From: Mactra quadrangularis | Lineage: Eukaryota > Mollusca > Bivalvia > Venerida > Mactridae | DNA: 64,000 nt | Assembly (NCBI GenBank): GCA_025267735.1 | Contig: CM046311.1 | Location: 32,216,895 to 32,280,894, forward strand | Direction: 5' to 3' | Part shown: piece by piece, positions 22,854 to 34,350 of the stretch | Numbering within the stretch: position 1 is the stretch's first letter | How the letters are laid out: each line of letters begins with the position of its first letter | The notes under the pieces: generated by a model | Database searches by the model: none | The model's input: only the letters and a program-made list of their open reading frames with translations | What the model was told of the DNA's origin: nothing | Position numbers and translations under genes: made by a program

Positions 22854-22974
22854 TAGACATAAATATAATACAAACAATGTATACCTCATTTTTAGAATCA
22901 TGAATGAAATATTTTGGTAGCTGCCCATAACAAGTAAGTTATGATGTAAACAACTCATACAAAGTTGTCGAGAA

Positions 22975-23095
22975 CAACAAAAATATGTTCTGTGGTTGCT
23001 AATGACAACAATACTATGTTTTAATATATTCTGTGGTTGCTAAGGACAACAATACTATGTTTTAATATATTCTTCAGTTGTCAAGCACAATAAAA
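22975..23095. repeat. 41-bp tandem repeat, about 2.8 copies
   Basis: TTCTGTGGTTGCTAATGACAACAATACTATG... repeats at a 41-bp period from 22988. The first two copies are nearly identical and the third is decayed. Confidence 0.85.
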
Positions 23096-23589
23096 GCACA
23101 CTAAAATTATGTTCTTTAACTTCCAAATATTTAATATACTAGGTTATTTTAACATGTAAAATGTTTCTAACATTCCTGTTTCACTTACAACGTAAATAAC
23201 ATCATATCTTAGTTACAAACATGGGGAAAGGCACTAAGGACTGTCTTTAACTTAAAGTACAACTCAACAAGTTTTGAAATTCAGCGCTCAATTTACTTAT
23301 TTGAAAAAATAATATAAAATTATATCATAGAACTTTTAAGAAGGCACTTTTTATATGGGTCTGTTACTAAATAATTTCTTTGACAAAACCCCGATGTTCA
23401 CTAAAAGAAAGACATTTAAAAAGCCCCATGTGACCTTACTTAACATCTTTTGGCCAGATTGCAAGTGTCTAATATCTTATAATATGATATTTGTTGATTT
23501 AGTAAAAATAAGTCTTTTTGTCCAGTGGTAGGATCATAGGCAAAGGAATCAAGAGATCTCTGTCCAATCTTTCCTAAACTTTCCTAGGG

Positions 23590-23800
23590 GAAAAACTGGG
23601 GTGGGCCCAATTGTCTCACCTCCAGGTTGGAGGTTCTAAACCCAGATGCAGCATTGCTGATTTCTTTAAGCAAGAAATTATCTGTGATTGCTTTACTCTA
23701 CCCAGGTGTAAATGGTACCTAGTAGGTTGACCTGCTTGAACGTGATTTCATTGATACAAAATTGCAAAGTCAGCTGAACAGACTTTAAACTGCACTTACT
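23590..23800 (+). repeat. SINE-C copy
   Basis: Third SINE type. Head with GGAGGTTCTAAACCC (degenerate box B), a central domain with TTTACTCTACCCAGGTGTAAATGGTACC, and a tail CATTGATACAAAATTGCAAAGTCAGCTGAACA...TGCACTTACTC. The central domain recalls the conserved cores of metazoan SINE superfamilies; which one is not decided here. Confidence 0.65.
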
Positions 23801-24286
23801 CTTTTTATAAGTAACCTCCTCCACGACCATACTTGCAAATTTATATGTAAAACTTCCCTGATCATTTTATAATATTCATTCTACAAAAAAAAAGTACTTG
23901 TACTTTATATGTAAAACTTAAAGTGTTTTTTTTACATTAAAATATCAACATTTTGCATCTCTATAAAGACACTTTTTATCCTCATGTGTGGCTGTGCCGA
24001 CTGCCTTTAACTTACGTATAATGGTTAAATTGCTTATATCTAATAATATTAAACAACTATACAATTTTGTATCACTCAGTGACATGCAAAAATCTTTAAT
24101 TTAACATACTCAGCATATTTTGTATACATGTATTGAAAATCATTACATTCATTTTATGAATTTTGTCATTATTTTTATAATTTTAACATATTAACATAAG
24201 ATTGAGCATCTAGGTGGATACTCACAAATAAGTAAAATCAACAAAAAAAATGTTAAAATATGTTGTTTTTTTCCAATAACAGATTG

Positions 24287-24515
24287 GTACAGTCAATGTT
24301 CCACTATTAAGACCACCTTCATTGTTGTAAAATCATACAATCATACCTTTATTAAGTCATATAAAATTATGTTAATTTGTAGAGAAAATGTCGCTATATT
24401 AATTGTGCCACTATTAAGACCATTCATTTCGATTGTTCTAATTTAGATAATTAGTAAGCCACAAATGCTTAATTTGAGAGAAGAAAAAGGTCCCTTTATT
24501 TAGGACCCTTCCACC
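24287..24515. mobile_element. Repeat R1, inverted-end copy
   Basis: Starts TACAGTCAATGTTCCACTATTAAGACC and ends with the reverse complement of the GGACC...AATAAAGGGAC segment (AAAGGTCCCTTTATTTAGGACC). R1 therefore has inverted termini. Confidence 0.5.
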
Positions 24516-24529
24516 AAAACGAACATAAA

Positions 24530-25240
24530 TTTTAATTATCCAAATAGTGAAACATCACTAAACTTAACTACATTTATGCAGGGTTTTACTCTGTATAATA
24601 TCATTCACTAATAACAAATTCAGAAAATTCAGAAATTCAGCTATATAACATACAAGTTAAAAATTCCCCCTAAACTTTCCCCGTATTTTCAAATCAACAA
24701 AACCTGTCTCAAATAAGCTTTATTTCACCCTCTACTAAAAACAAATTCTTCTTTCAAACATAGATGTTCAAAACGACTTTGAAGAAACTTCAAAATATTA
24801 CCTCAATTTCAATTCTTTTAGTTATTTTAATAAGCTATTAAGTAAAAAAACTAAATGAACAAATGTTTCAATAATAAAATACCAACGCTAATATCCCTCT
24901 CTGATATAAAAAAAAACACATGAAAATATTTCAAACAATATTTTAAGCTATTATCACTTTAATCCAAATATTTTTATTAAGTCTATTTGAAGCACTGATA
25001 CACACAAATATGTTAAACTATACACTTGTTTATTAAATCCATTTTAAATTTATAATGACACAATTTTTTTAAAAATTTGAGATTTTAAAACGGCTTAAAC
25101 CTTTCCTCATTCAGTGAATAACATCTTTTTCAATTTTTTTTTCAAAAATAAAAACGATACATTTAAAGAAGTTTTAGCATTGTTGTTATACACAATTAAA
25201 CCTTTTATGTTCACTGTCCAAAAAAAGCGGCAAATTAATT
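24530..25240. other. Intron 3, nothing recognised
   Basis: Very AT-rich. No repeat or exon could be supported. Confidence 0.4.
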
Positions 25241-25480
25241 CTTAAGCAAGCATTTACGAGGACCCAGATTACAATAGTGCGTTATCCTCTCGTAATCTTG
25301 TCAACTAAAAAATGGTCGAGAGCTATCAACCGTTTGATGACAATCGACAAAACTTATTCGTTCATGATGTCTAATGTCGAGGCGAAATTTATGCGACAAT
25401 TTTACGAGCGACGTATTCATAAAATAATGATGACTAAGACATTATACCAGAGAGTTAATACATATTTTATTATGAATTAG
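25241..25480. other. CpG-containing patch with open frames on both strands
   Basis: About 200 bp with frequent CpG (ttacgagg, tcgtaatc, ggtcgagag, gtcgaggcg, gcgacgtattc). A plus frame of 67 codons and a minus frame of 39 codons exist. Neither has both splice sites in phase with the gene model. It could be an internal promoter, a non-coding first exon or an old element. An X-box-like GTTGCCACGGTAAC lies nearby at 25553-25566. Confidence 0.3.
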
Positions 25481-25766
25481 GGTCAAATAACATATTATAT
25501 AACACCAAAATTTATGTATATTATACATACACATTTATCAATATTTGTATTGGTTGCCACGGTAACAGTTAACAAGTTTAATATTTCGGTATAAAATATG
25601 TTTTCTTATTAGCTCATAATGTTTCTGATGAATGAGTTTTAAGCCAATGTTCAAAGGTAAAAGTCTTATAAGCGCGAACAGTTCATCTAATCATTTTTCC
25701 TCGGATAACAGTTCCTGCACCCATCATATGACACTGGCTACTTCCTTTCATAAAGATTGGTAAAGC

Positions 25767-26031
25767 CACCCAGCTAGTTCAGTCGGTAGCAAACAAGTCT
25801 ACTGATCGAGGGTAGTGGGTTCAATTCCCAATACAAGGCATATTTTCGTGGAGTTTGGTCATGAAATAATTTCTATAACCATTCTGTCTCTTACCACTGA
25901 TTCTAAATCATGAAGGGCAGTTGTCAGTCTCTAAAGAAAGTATGCACCTAGTAGCTGGTTAACAGTTAAGTCCAAAAATTTAGCCTCTCCAGAAATAGTC
26001 ATAGGTTGATTGGTGGTCATAATATGAACAA
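25767..26031 (+). repeat. SINE-A, missing the extreme 3' tail
   Basis: Head GCCACCCAGCTAGTTCAGTCGGTAGC, box B GGGTTCAATTCCC, body through GGTTGATTGGTGGTCATAATATGAAC. The GCGTTAAACCCAAC tail is lost. Confidence 0.85.
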
Positions 26032-26511
26032 TACAAACTGTTGCTATTTATCTGAACATCCTCTTCAGCTGGATTTCCATTTGCAAATAAATGTTGAATA
26101 TGGGATGTTACATACCCCTGTAGTTTTGGTATCTACTTTCTAAAACTAATTTTAGTAGCCAACCTTCTTTAGAAAATTACCTTTATTATCCTACCATGAA
26201 AATCAACATTTTTGAAGCATAAAATTGTGTCACTTAAACATTATTTCAACAATTACCCAAGAGTTAAAAAAACACTTCTTCAAATTGTTTGTAATTTGTC
26301 TAAACACTTAATATCTTTAACCTTTCAGACAAAAATGCTAGAAATGTATTTTCAACTGTGGGTCTGAAATCATCATGTAATTTATGTAATTATATGTCAT
26401 TGCCTTTAAGCAAAAGAAATCACTGTTGTTCAACATCACTGTACAAAACAACAAAAAATTCGGTACGAGGCAATGCAAATTTGTATTTTTTATGTACAAA
26501 CTGCAAATCAA

Positions 26512-26584
26512 TGGGTTGGTGAAAAACTAGTCTAACAACATGTACATAAAGTAAGGATGTAGACCAGTTTTGCCCTGACCCATC
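26512..26584. mobile_element. Palindromic mini-MITE P3, best copy
   Basis: AAAACTAGTCTAACAACATGTACAT on the left pairs imperfectly with AAGGATGTAGACCAGTTTTGCCCTGACCC on the right. Confidence 0.6.
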
Positions 26585-26938
26585 AACATGAATATGGATG
26601 AATTAAATGGTAAATTAAATAATGTAATTACCCTTAAGTTATACAATGTAGTAATAATACAATCAGATTTTTATCAAACCTTGAATTTATTCAATTTCTT
26701 GTCATGTCATGTCATATTGCAATTTTAGGATGTAAGTGATTTTGATAATGAATGTAGAATTATAGATGATAGGGTAGCTTGACTCAAGGCCACATCAGCT
26801 GGTTGACCGTAGAAGTCTGGTAGGTAGGTGGTCCCTTTTACAGTCAATACTTTACATAATGTTTACACTTGTAATAAAGTTAGGGCTTATTGGATTCAAA
26901 ATCTTTTCTTTTTTTTTTGATGGGGGGATGTCATACTA

Positions 26939-27206
26939 CTGTGGTCACTGTGGTCAGTTACCTTAATCATAGAACCTGGAAAAACTAAATCTCTGAATTA
27001 AGCTGTTAACCAGTTACAAGGCACATACTTAAGATAGTGACTAACAACTGCCCTATATGATTAAGAATCAATGGTAGGAGGAAGACAGGCTGTAGAAATT
27101 ATTTCATGACCAAACTCCACAAAAGTATGCCCTCCCTGGGAATCAAACCTAAGACATCTTGAATAGTAGACTTGTGTCCTACCAATTGAGCTAGCCAGGC
27201 AGTGAA
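26939..27206 (-). repeat. SINE-A, tail degraded
   Basis: GGTCAGTTACCTTAATCATAGAACCTGG through the head CCAATTGAGCTAGCCAGGCAG. The last 40 bases of the family are missing. Confidence 0.85.
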
Positions 27207-28000
27207 GATCAATTGACATGAAAGTAATTAGTTTGTGCAAGCTAAATAAAAAAATTCAAATCAAGCTCAAATAAATTAAAATATACACATACAAATGACC
27301 AATCCAAATTCATTCCCTGAGGCCAGATTCAAACCCACATGAAAAGGGCCCAAAAAAAGTTTGTTTTTTACAATGACTTTATGGCACATATGACCTTGCT
27401 ATGACCCTAATTTTACCCATGGGGTGAAACTGACACCAAAACTATAACTTTGAATTTACATTCAACTTTTTTGCAAGTAAAGGTAGCTCCCCACCAACCG
27501 GGCAGCCATCTTGGCAGCCATCTTAACTTTTTAAATATGACCATAGATAAAAAATTGTTTAAGCATAAAAGTATAAAAAATGTATAACAAATCAAAGCCA
27601 GCAATGTTTTTGGCACATGGGGAGCCCCTGAGCCACTATCCCCTATCAATTTGACACCCAGCTAGATCCGCCATGGTATTTTCATTATATTTTGTATGTA
27701 ACAAGTAATTGGGTATCAAATTTCACTTAAAATTTCAACAGTAGTTTAATATAGCAAAATAAACTTCAAAACTAACATCAAATACCCTTGTACTACAAGT
27801 AATGAATAAAATAGCGTTGCCATCAGGGTAAGCCATGACAAGCTTTCAATCAAAATATAAATGTCCATTCAATGTTTAAGAAAAAAGAAACTTTACCAGT
27901 AAGTGAATGAACTTGGATAGATACTTAAGTTATATGAAAGAAGCATGGTATTTCAGGAGTAAATGTGGCTATGGACAGTTAGCTTCATGTGCAGGAGCTC
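27207..28000. other. Intron 3, nothing recognised
   Basis: Contains a doubled GCAGCCATCTTG at 27508-27531. The 78-codon minus ORF across it has no splice support. Confidence 0.4.
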
Positions 28001-28004
28001 TGTA

Positions 28005-29040
28005 GGAGCTGTGGTACAGTGGTACATGTGCTTAGGGATTGAGACATTCCAGGCTCAAACCTCACTAGAGCAAAGAATTCAACAACAGTTATTCAACTCC
28101 ACCCAGTCTTCATGAAAAACTTTGTCAGCACTGGACATTTGGTCACACAAAATGAAATTTTTTACTGGATCAAATGAAAGTTTACTGGACCAAAAAATCT
28201 TAGTGAATGACATTAAATTAAAATATGCAGTTCATATTAGTTATTTAACATGATATTTAATAAAATCATATAAAAATATAACATTAAATAACGATATTTA
28301 TTAGGGGTGTAACGGTTAACCGATACACCGGTTAATATTGCAATACGACTTCTGGCGGTTTTTAACTGGTTCGTTTTTCTCTGAACCGGTTTTTCTAGTT
28401 ATGTTCCATACTGATTGTTTTTATCAGAGTCTGAAATTTAAATGTTTGAATTAATGTTAAAATGTGTTCGGAAACTTGAAATATTTTTGTAAAGTGAGAG
28501 AATAATTATCTTTGAAAGTCCATTCAAAACCTTTTTTTAACTTATTCAAACATTTGCGTAATACGTGTAGATCATTTGAAAATACAAATATCTATGTACA
28601 ATGTTGATAAAATTAAGACGATGCACGTGTATTAATGAATGTATGCGCAAAGAACAATATGTATTGCAATATATTGCGATATATTGCAATACGGGTTTCA
28701 TGTATTGCAATATATTGCAATACGGTTTTTACCGTATTGTTACACCCCTAATTTTTATTGAATATGGATAATGTAACCTGTAAAAATTTGGTGGACTGTC
28801 GGGGCACTAACATTCTAAAAGTCGCTGGACCAAAGGCCGTTTCGATGGACTAGGTCCACAGTCCACGGTTCACCGGCTGAATTCAAAGACTGATTCCATC
28901 CAGGAGTAAATGGGTACTGGGTAAAAAGGAATCACTTGTCTGAAGGTGATTTCAATGATAAGGGGTTATGGTATAAAATTCTAAACTCAGCTAAACATGT
29001 ATATGAATCAGACTTCAATCCCACTTTGAAGTTGAATAAT
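28005..29040 (+). repeat. SINE-C split by younger insertions
   Basis: The head (GGTACAGTGGTACATGTGC...GGCTCAAACC) is at 28005-28065. The central and tail parts (CATCCAGGAGTAAATGGGTACTGGG... and AATGATAAGGGGTTATGG...AACATGTATATGAATCAGACTTC) are at about 28880-29035. The intervening 0.8 kb includes the hAT MITE at 28302-28750 and an unassigned segment with TGGACCAAA repeated in both orientations. Confidence 0.55.
28302..28750 (+). mobile_element. hAT-type MITE (family 2), 449 bp
   Basis: Perfect 12-bp terminal inverted repeats TAGGGGTGTAAC/GTTACACCCCTA. The 8-bp flanks ATATTTAT and ATTTTTAT match at 7 of 8. The right end is built from repeated TATTGCAATATATTGCAATACGG. The same family is present inverted at 40230-40687. 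Confidence 0.9.
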
Positions 29041-29239
29041 AGTGCATTGAAATCCATTCAAAACACTTTTTCTTGTTTCCTATAGAAAAAAACCTACAAT
29101 GTGGACTTTACATTGTAAGAATAACAAAAGGACAAGGAAGTGCGCTAAAATACACATTTAGTAATGAAACTATGAACTGCTTGATAGTGTCACTACTTAA
29201 CATTAGCCAGAGACATATGAATACCTATATTCAGGGGAC

Positions 29240-29243
<4 letters not shown>

Positions 29244-29271
<28 letters not shown>

Positions 29272-29272
29272 G
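29244..29272. repeat. (GT)n followed by an 18-base G run
   Basis: GTGTGTGTGTGTG then about 18 G. A long G run is a possible quadruplex site and a likely length-polymorphic or error-prone position. Confidence 0.9.
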
Positions 29273-29295
29273 TGACAAATATGTACTCAAAAATT

Positions 29296-29596
29296 TGTTT
29301 GTTGGTTTTTGTTGGGTTTAACACTGTAGTAACACATTGTATACGTCATATATCAGGGGTCAGTCAACCTACTCACTGTTCCTAGAAAGGCTTAATCTCT
29401 AGATTTAGCTGTTAACCAACTACTAAGCGCATACTTTCATCAGTGACTGACAACTGTCCTACATAATTAAGAATCATTGGTAGGAGGGAGAATGGCTGTA
29501 GAATTAAATTCATGACCAAGCTGTGCAAAGTATGCCCCGCCCGGGAATCAAACCCATGACCCCTCAATCAGTAGACCTGCTTGCTACCAACTGAGC
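29296..29596 (-). repeat. SINE-A with target duplication
   Basis: Tail TTTTTGTTGGGTTTAACACTGTAG through head GACCTGCTTGCTACCAACTGAGC. ACTCAAAAA lies on both sides (29284-29292 and 29597-29605). The first part of the tRNA-like head is missing, consistent with 5' truncation at insertion. Confidence 0.85.
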
Positions 29597-29605
29597 ACTC
29601 AAAAA

Positions 29606-30804
29606 AAATTAAGCTCCTCCCTCCCTCTGTCTGAAAATGCTTCCTACAGTCCTGATAAAATCTAAATCAACCTGTAACAAATAATGAAAATTCAATTAAA
29701 AAATGACTCACCATGGCCAAGCATTATGGATAAGTATTATAAATCAAGTCCACAAGAAATATTCCATATAAATATATATCCTTCTGTACTCCAAAACCAA
29801 GAAAACACAATATCTTATGTAACAAACTTAATCTTTATATGTATTTGTACACCATATAACAGTTTAAAATTGAAAATATTTGAAGAAAATTTAAGTACAC
29901 TTCATATATATCTTTCCACAATAAATCTTAAGACATAATATGCGTATCGTAAAACTCAATTGCGTGACAAAATTTTCTCTCTAAGTCCTCAACATCAAAT
30001 TGTTTGAAAATGAAAACTTTTCCTTTTTTATAGTTTGAATATAATGGAAACAATGCAATTTTTTGTTCTAGCTTAACTTAAAATCTGTGAAAAAAAACTT
30101 TTTAGGACAAAAAAGTCTTGGTTAAACAATAGCCCTACTTAACAAAGGAGTGAATAATAGTATTTGTAAAAATTGACGCAAAACCCAACTATCGAAAATG
30201 ATGTAATTCAATCAATAACCACATTTTTGCACCGAAGGGTATAAAAAAATGAAAATAAAAAATTAAGAGACAAACTTCATTGATAATGGGTGAAAGGATT
30301 TTTTAAATAGATGTTTACTCTTCCATGTAAATAGTCATAAAAACTATCTTTTAAATCATTTAAGTATAACAGTATGAATCATTGTACATTTGGTTCCTAC
30401 GTCACTCGATGATCGAACATTGACATTTTGTCAACATTGGGAATCATTAACCTTAAGCCCTGGGATTAAGCCTCCTTAAAATATTTATTTATCAATATGG
30501 ATTTTATGCAGTCTTTAAATCTTTTTCATTTACAGTGGTTGATTGACCTAATCAACATTCCTGGACACTTACTTTGCCAACGTTCACTAACCGATCCACA
30601 AGGTAATAATAACTGATCCCTACATAGATGAAAATTAAAATTACTACCGAATTTTCATGGAAGCATGTAACCAGTTTATCTATAACAAATTGCTTCCAAA
30701 TTGTCAGATTCAAATTCTCCTGCTGGACAGACTGATCACATACACAGCGATTAGCCACAATAGTTTTGGGCTAGCTTGATTATTTAGATTTGAACATAAT
30801 ATAT
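29606..30804. other. Intron 3, little recognised
   Basis: AT-rich. A SINE-A scrap lies at about 30536-30570 on the minus strand. A 47-bp exon-like segment at 30573-30619 has good splice signals but does not fit the phase of the gene model (see rejected items). Confidence 0.4.
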
Positions 30805-30960
30805 TTCACAAAGCAGGTGTTGCAAAGTGGTTACAACTTGTGACTGGTTATCATTGGATGGCCAGAGCTGAGTTCAATCAAATAACACCCAAAGTCCACC
30901 ATGTTGTTTCCTTGGGCAATACATTGTATCCCTACTGCTCAATGCTGGGGACTAGGACAG
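30805..30960 (+). repeat. SINE-C, head and central domain
   Basis: Head with box B-like GAGTTCAATCA, then CCTTGGGCAATACATTGTATCCCTACTGCTCA, the conserved central part. The tail is absent. Confidence 0.6.
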
Positions 30961-31679
30961 AGACTCAAGAGTCAAAGATCTGAGATTTTGATTCACAATC
31001 AAGCGAACATAATTTTTGTAAAAATATTGAAAGATCATCGTTTATCTTTTATCCAAACCTAAAAAACATTAACCTATTACCTAAGTTTCCACTTATTTAC
31101 AAAGTAATGTACTTTCTCTTAGAAAAATAATAATGATAAATACTATAGCTACCAAGCATGAAAAAATATCTAGTTCAGGATTCTTGATAAGAGCTTTCAA
31201 TACTCTTGTTCCTCAATGCATTACCTATTTCCTAACATGTTTTGGGTGGGCTAAAAAAACAAGAAACACAACTCAGAGATCAACAGGTGTTAACTCCATT
31301 AATCTCTGGAAGTAATCAAATTAAAAATCAATTACTCGGTTAAAATTGTAATTTCGCTAAAAACAAGCCCAGTCTTTATTTCGCTGCATCTGTTTTTATT
31401 TGATTTTTCCTAAGTTTTTAATATTTTCAATCATGCAATTTTAAGTTAATAAACATTAGTATTTGAGCCAGGTGTTTATAACACAAGACAAAGTCTGTTA
31501 TATCCAGTTTATTAAAGAATGAGTTTGATTTGATTTTAAATGAACGAGATATTCAAAATTTCAAACTTGAAGTAGTATTCAATTGGTTCATACTGCTTTG
31601 TTAAAAACATAATAATATCTTTGAAATTCAGTTTTAATAGGCAATACTTTTTCTAAGTAACACCTACTGTAGCTACTAG

Positions 31680-31872
31680 CTATGCTGCTAGATAGCTCAG
31701 TCAGTAGCATACAAGTCATTACCTTGTAAATGGAGAAAATTAAAATTATTATCAAATTTTCAAGGAAGGGTATACCCCCCCCCAATCTACTCGGCTGGGA
31801 TTTGAACATATACCCTCTTTGGGAAACTACATTTGAAATCCTGAAAGGCGACCAACTGTGCTGCAGACAGGA
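31680..31872. repeat. SINE-A head joined to a reversed SINE-B head
   Basis: 31680-31722 (plus) is a SINE-A box A region (AGATAGCTCAGTCAGTAGC). 31727-31872 is the head half of SINE-B on minus (GTACCC-like TATACCCTCTTTGGGAAACTACATTTGAAATCC...GTGCTGCAGACAGG), with a run of nine C. It ends about 45 bp from the exon-3 donor. Confidence 0.7.
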
Positions 31873-31915
31873 GATTAAACTATATTTATATTAAACCAAA
31901 CAATGTGTTACTTAC

Positions 31916-32051
31916 ACATAGTAAAATGTTGTATACTATTTTCTTTTATAGATTCTAAAGTCTCATAGCCCCATCTTCTATCAAACTCTCTTTTACCTTC
32001 ATCAAGTCTTATGACAGGTAAATGTACCAGGCCAGGTAACTCTTCTGTTAT
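31916..32051 (-). CDS. Exon 3 of the minus-strand gene
   Basis: This 136-bp exon lies between a good acceptor (TCTCCCTTGTACTTACAG) and a consensus donor (TGT|GTAAGTAAC). It enters in phase 0, matching exon 2, and leaves in phase 1. It codes for 45 codons: ITEELPGLVHLPVIRLDEGK, then REFDRRWGYETLESIKENS, ending QHFTM. Charged and aromatic residues are balanced as in a soluble domain. The first third of this exon has two decayed tandem copies inside intron 2 (near 32137-32196 and 32306-32358). The product is not recognised. Confidence 0.8.
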
Positions 32052-32136
32052 CTGTAAGTACAAGGGAGATAATAAATCAAGGGAGGTAATTTTTATATCA
32101 TACACTTTGGAGATTATAAATCAGGGGAGATAATTA

Positions 32137-32358
32137 CCTAGTCTTTTCATAGGTAATATCTATTTCATACCAGGTCACTCTTCTGTGATCAGTTAAAACA
32201 AGGGAGATAATAAGGGGATGTAATTTGTACATAATGATCAATGGAGATGATAAACCAAGGGTGATAATTTGTACATTATACATTTTTAATCAGGGGTTAT
32301 AATGACCAAGCCTTATCATAGGTAATGTACCAGACCAGGTCACTCTTCTGTGATCATT
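32137..32358 (-). pseudogene. Two decayed tandem copies of the start of exon 3
   Basis: Within intron 2, 32137-32196 and 32306-32358 align on the minus strand with the exon-3 acceptor and its first 45-50 bases (AACAGAAGAGTTACCTGG in the exon, CACAGAAGAGTGACCTGG in both copies). The downstream agggagataat intron sequence is copied with them, giving a repeat unit of about 165-175 bp. Both copies carry TGA in place of TTA at the fifth codon, so splicing into them would truncate the protein. They are remnants of local duplication, not functional exons. Confidence 0.75.
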
Positions 32359-32699
32359 TAAAACAAGGGAGATAATAAAGGGAAGTAATTTGTACATAAT
32401 GCTTTAGAGAGATATTAAATCAGGGGAGGTAAATTGAACATTTTTCACTAGGAATGTTAAAAGTAAGGGGAGATAGTCATCTGGTCATATGACCAAAAAC
32501 TTGACTGAAAAGTTCTGAAACTTAAATTTAATTGATGTTCATTCCACTGCAATGGTCAAAATGTATATAAAATATCTAATGTTCTGTTGCAGAATAGAAA
32601 TTTTCATAACCATAGGTGACTGGAGTAAGAGTTAATTTGAGGCCATGTCTAGTTTGATCATAAATGTACAATAAAACTCTTCTGCAATCTAACAAATGT

Positions 32700-32960
32700 A
32701 TTAAATATAATGTAGGAGGTAATTTTTCCAAGGAAAGTAATTTGCCAGGGGGATAAAAGACAGGGGAGGTAATTTGTCATGGGAGGTAATTTGCCATGGA
32801 AGCTAATTTGCCAGGGGGATAAAAGCCAGGGGAAGTAATTTGCCATGGGAGGTAATTTGCCAGGGAGATAATTTGCCATAAAAGCCAATTTGCCAGGGGA
32901 GGTAATTTGCAGCGGGGGAGGAAGATAATGTGCCATGGGAGGTTATCTGCCAGGAGAGTT
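32700..32960. repeat. Degenerate GGGAGGTAATTTGCCAT repeat in intron 2
   Basis: About a dozen imperfect copies of a 16-18-bp motif, GGGAGGTAATTTGCCA, some with an inserted GGGGATAAAAG segment. The array ends about 30 bp from the donor of exon 2. The same gggag(a/g)taat core occurs in the exon-3 duplication unit further left, so most of the short intron 2 is built from this one motif. Confidence 0.8.
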
Positions 32961-32990
32961 AATACTGAGTGAAATGAAAGTCTTACTTAC

Positions 32991-33115
32991 CTCCTCAGAT
33001 CTATGACATTGTAGTGTTTTCAAATCTTGTCTCAAAACACAATAAAATGGTTCAAATATAGGATAAGGTAACCTCCCCTCAGTGATATATCGTTGTATAC
33101 TTTCACCTCGGACAT
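32991..33115 (-). CDS. Exon 2 of the minus-strand gene
   Basis: This 125-bp exon has a strong acceptor (a T-rich tract ending TTTTTCAG) and a near-consensus donor (GAG|GTAAGTAAG). It enters in phase 1 and leaves in phase 0. It codes for 41 full codons: VRGESIQRYI near the start, PYPIFEPFYCVLRQDL in the middle, and CHRSEE at the end. The FYCVLRQDLKTLQC stretch has the aromatic/hydrophobic alternation of paired beta strands and recalls the FVLxxxxL region of PH domains, but no family is asserted. It is richer in GC than the flanking introns and free of stops only in the used frame with both splice sites. Intron 1 upstream is about 29 kb; intron 2 downstream is about 0.94 kb. Confidence 0.8.
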
Positions 33116-33185
33116 CTGAAAAATATATAAAATGTTGGTACAAGAGTTGTCTCCCCTCTTATAAGACACAATAAAATGGTTCAAA

Positions 33186-33362
33186 TATAAGATACATTTG
33201 AACATGCTTTCGTGGAGTTACAGATGCTAAATTGTGTAGGGTAATTTTCAGTCATTGAAGCTAAATCCAGAGATTCAGACTTTTTAGAAATGGTGAGTAT
33301 GTTGAGTAACGACTGTGACATGACCTATACAATGGGTTGCTACACTGTTAAATCCAACTGTT
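33186..33362 (+). repeat. SINE-A with a large internal deletion
   Basis: Short GCTTTCGTGGAGTT head-side scrap, then GCTAAATCCAGAGATTCAG...CAATGGGTTGCTACACTGTTAAATCCAAC. It starts about 70 bp from the exon-2 acceptor. The neighbouring segment 33161-33192 (ACACAATAAAATGGTTCAAATATA) repeats 23 bases of exon 2 (33039-33062) exactly. Confidence 0.7.
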
Positions 33363-33861
33363 AAAAAATGAAGATTAAAAGGATACCAGTAGCCCCAGTG
33401 GACTATCGACTGTTTGGACTGTCAAAGGTCCAAAGTTATATAGTAGAAAATGCAAAAGCAAGAAACTAACACAATAAATGCAATAACAATATACTTGAAA
33501 ACTGTTCATCAACAAATAGTTTATAAAGTGTAGTTTGCTTGAGCCTTCCTGCAGTAATGTAATGGTTTTTTGTCCAAGGAAATACATCACATTATTTTAT
33601 CACTAAAAACAATTTCAGCACCAGAACATAAGATACAAATTAATGCTCTTTGGATTAGTAGTCATGCCAATACATCACATTGCCAATATTATAGTGTTTT
33701 ATTTAGCTTGATTGTGAAACAGGTTCTTTCAACATATATTAATCACTCTAAGTGTTTTAGTTCTTGAGTTTTTCTAGTCACAAAGAAGTAAACAATTAGG
33801 ATAAAGTTTCTGTCTACAGTAAACACAACAAAGCTAACTCAAGATATATTTGTAAATAAAG

Positions 33862-34255
33862 CAATCTCCATAAACAGATATCCTGTAGAGCATTGTCGTA
33901 CAGGATCTCTACTATCTCAATGGAGGGTCACGTCGAGATGACCTTTATGTCTACTAATCAACGCGTAGCTTTCATCGAGATGAAACACTATTAATAACAT
34001 TTTGATTTCGTAATTTCTATTTTTAGACCAAGGTTTGCAAGCTAATATAAAAGCGGTATTATTCAGTCTGCGATTGGACTGCTCATTTCAAATTGCGTGA
34101 CGTAGACGATGTAAACAAGATATGTATCATAACAATTTCCCCACTAATATTATAATGAGAAAAGGTCACCTGAACGTGACCCTCGTTTGAAAAAGGCCAG
34201 ATCTAAATTAGCTAGAAGGCGAGCTAAAAATTTTAGATAGGTTTTAATCAGATTG
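33862..34255 (+). mobile_element. MULE-like MITE, complete, 394 bp
   Basis: Ends CAATCT and AGATTG. A 9-bp duplication flanks it: taaataaag (33853-33861) and caaataaag (34256-34264), 8 of 9. Near the left end is a hairpin of about 12 bp (ATATCCTGTA...TACAGGATCTCT). Inside are paired GGTCACGTCGAGATGACC-type dyads. There is no ORF. Nine-base duplications fit Mutator-like elements; the superfamily is inferred. Confidence 0.82.
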
Positions 34256-34267
34256 CAAATAAAGCAG

Positions 34268-34350
34268 AGTGTTCATAACTCCTCAGCCATTCACAACAAA
34301 TAACCTCTGACATATTTAGATGCAATGTTGGAACTTAATTTGTGTGACAT
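34268..34350 (+). mobile_element. Diverged half of fold-back MITE F5
   Basis: CATAACTCCTCAGCCATTC...GACATATTTAGATGC follows the left arm of 42698-42970. It lies only 13 bp right of the MULE-like element. Confidence 0.55.

Noticed and set aside
30573..30619. Minus-strand exon with CTATGTAG acceptor and AAA|GTAAGT donor
   Set aside because: The splice signals are good, but in the phase left by exon 3 it would exit in phase 0, where exon 4 has an in-frame stop. It is kept out of the model unless a further exon is found.
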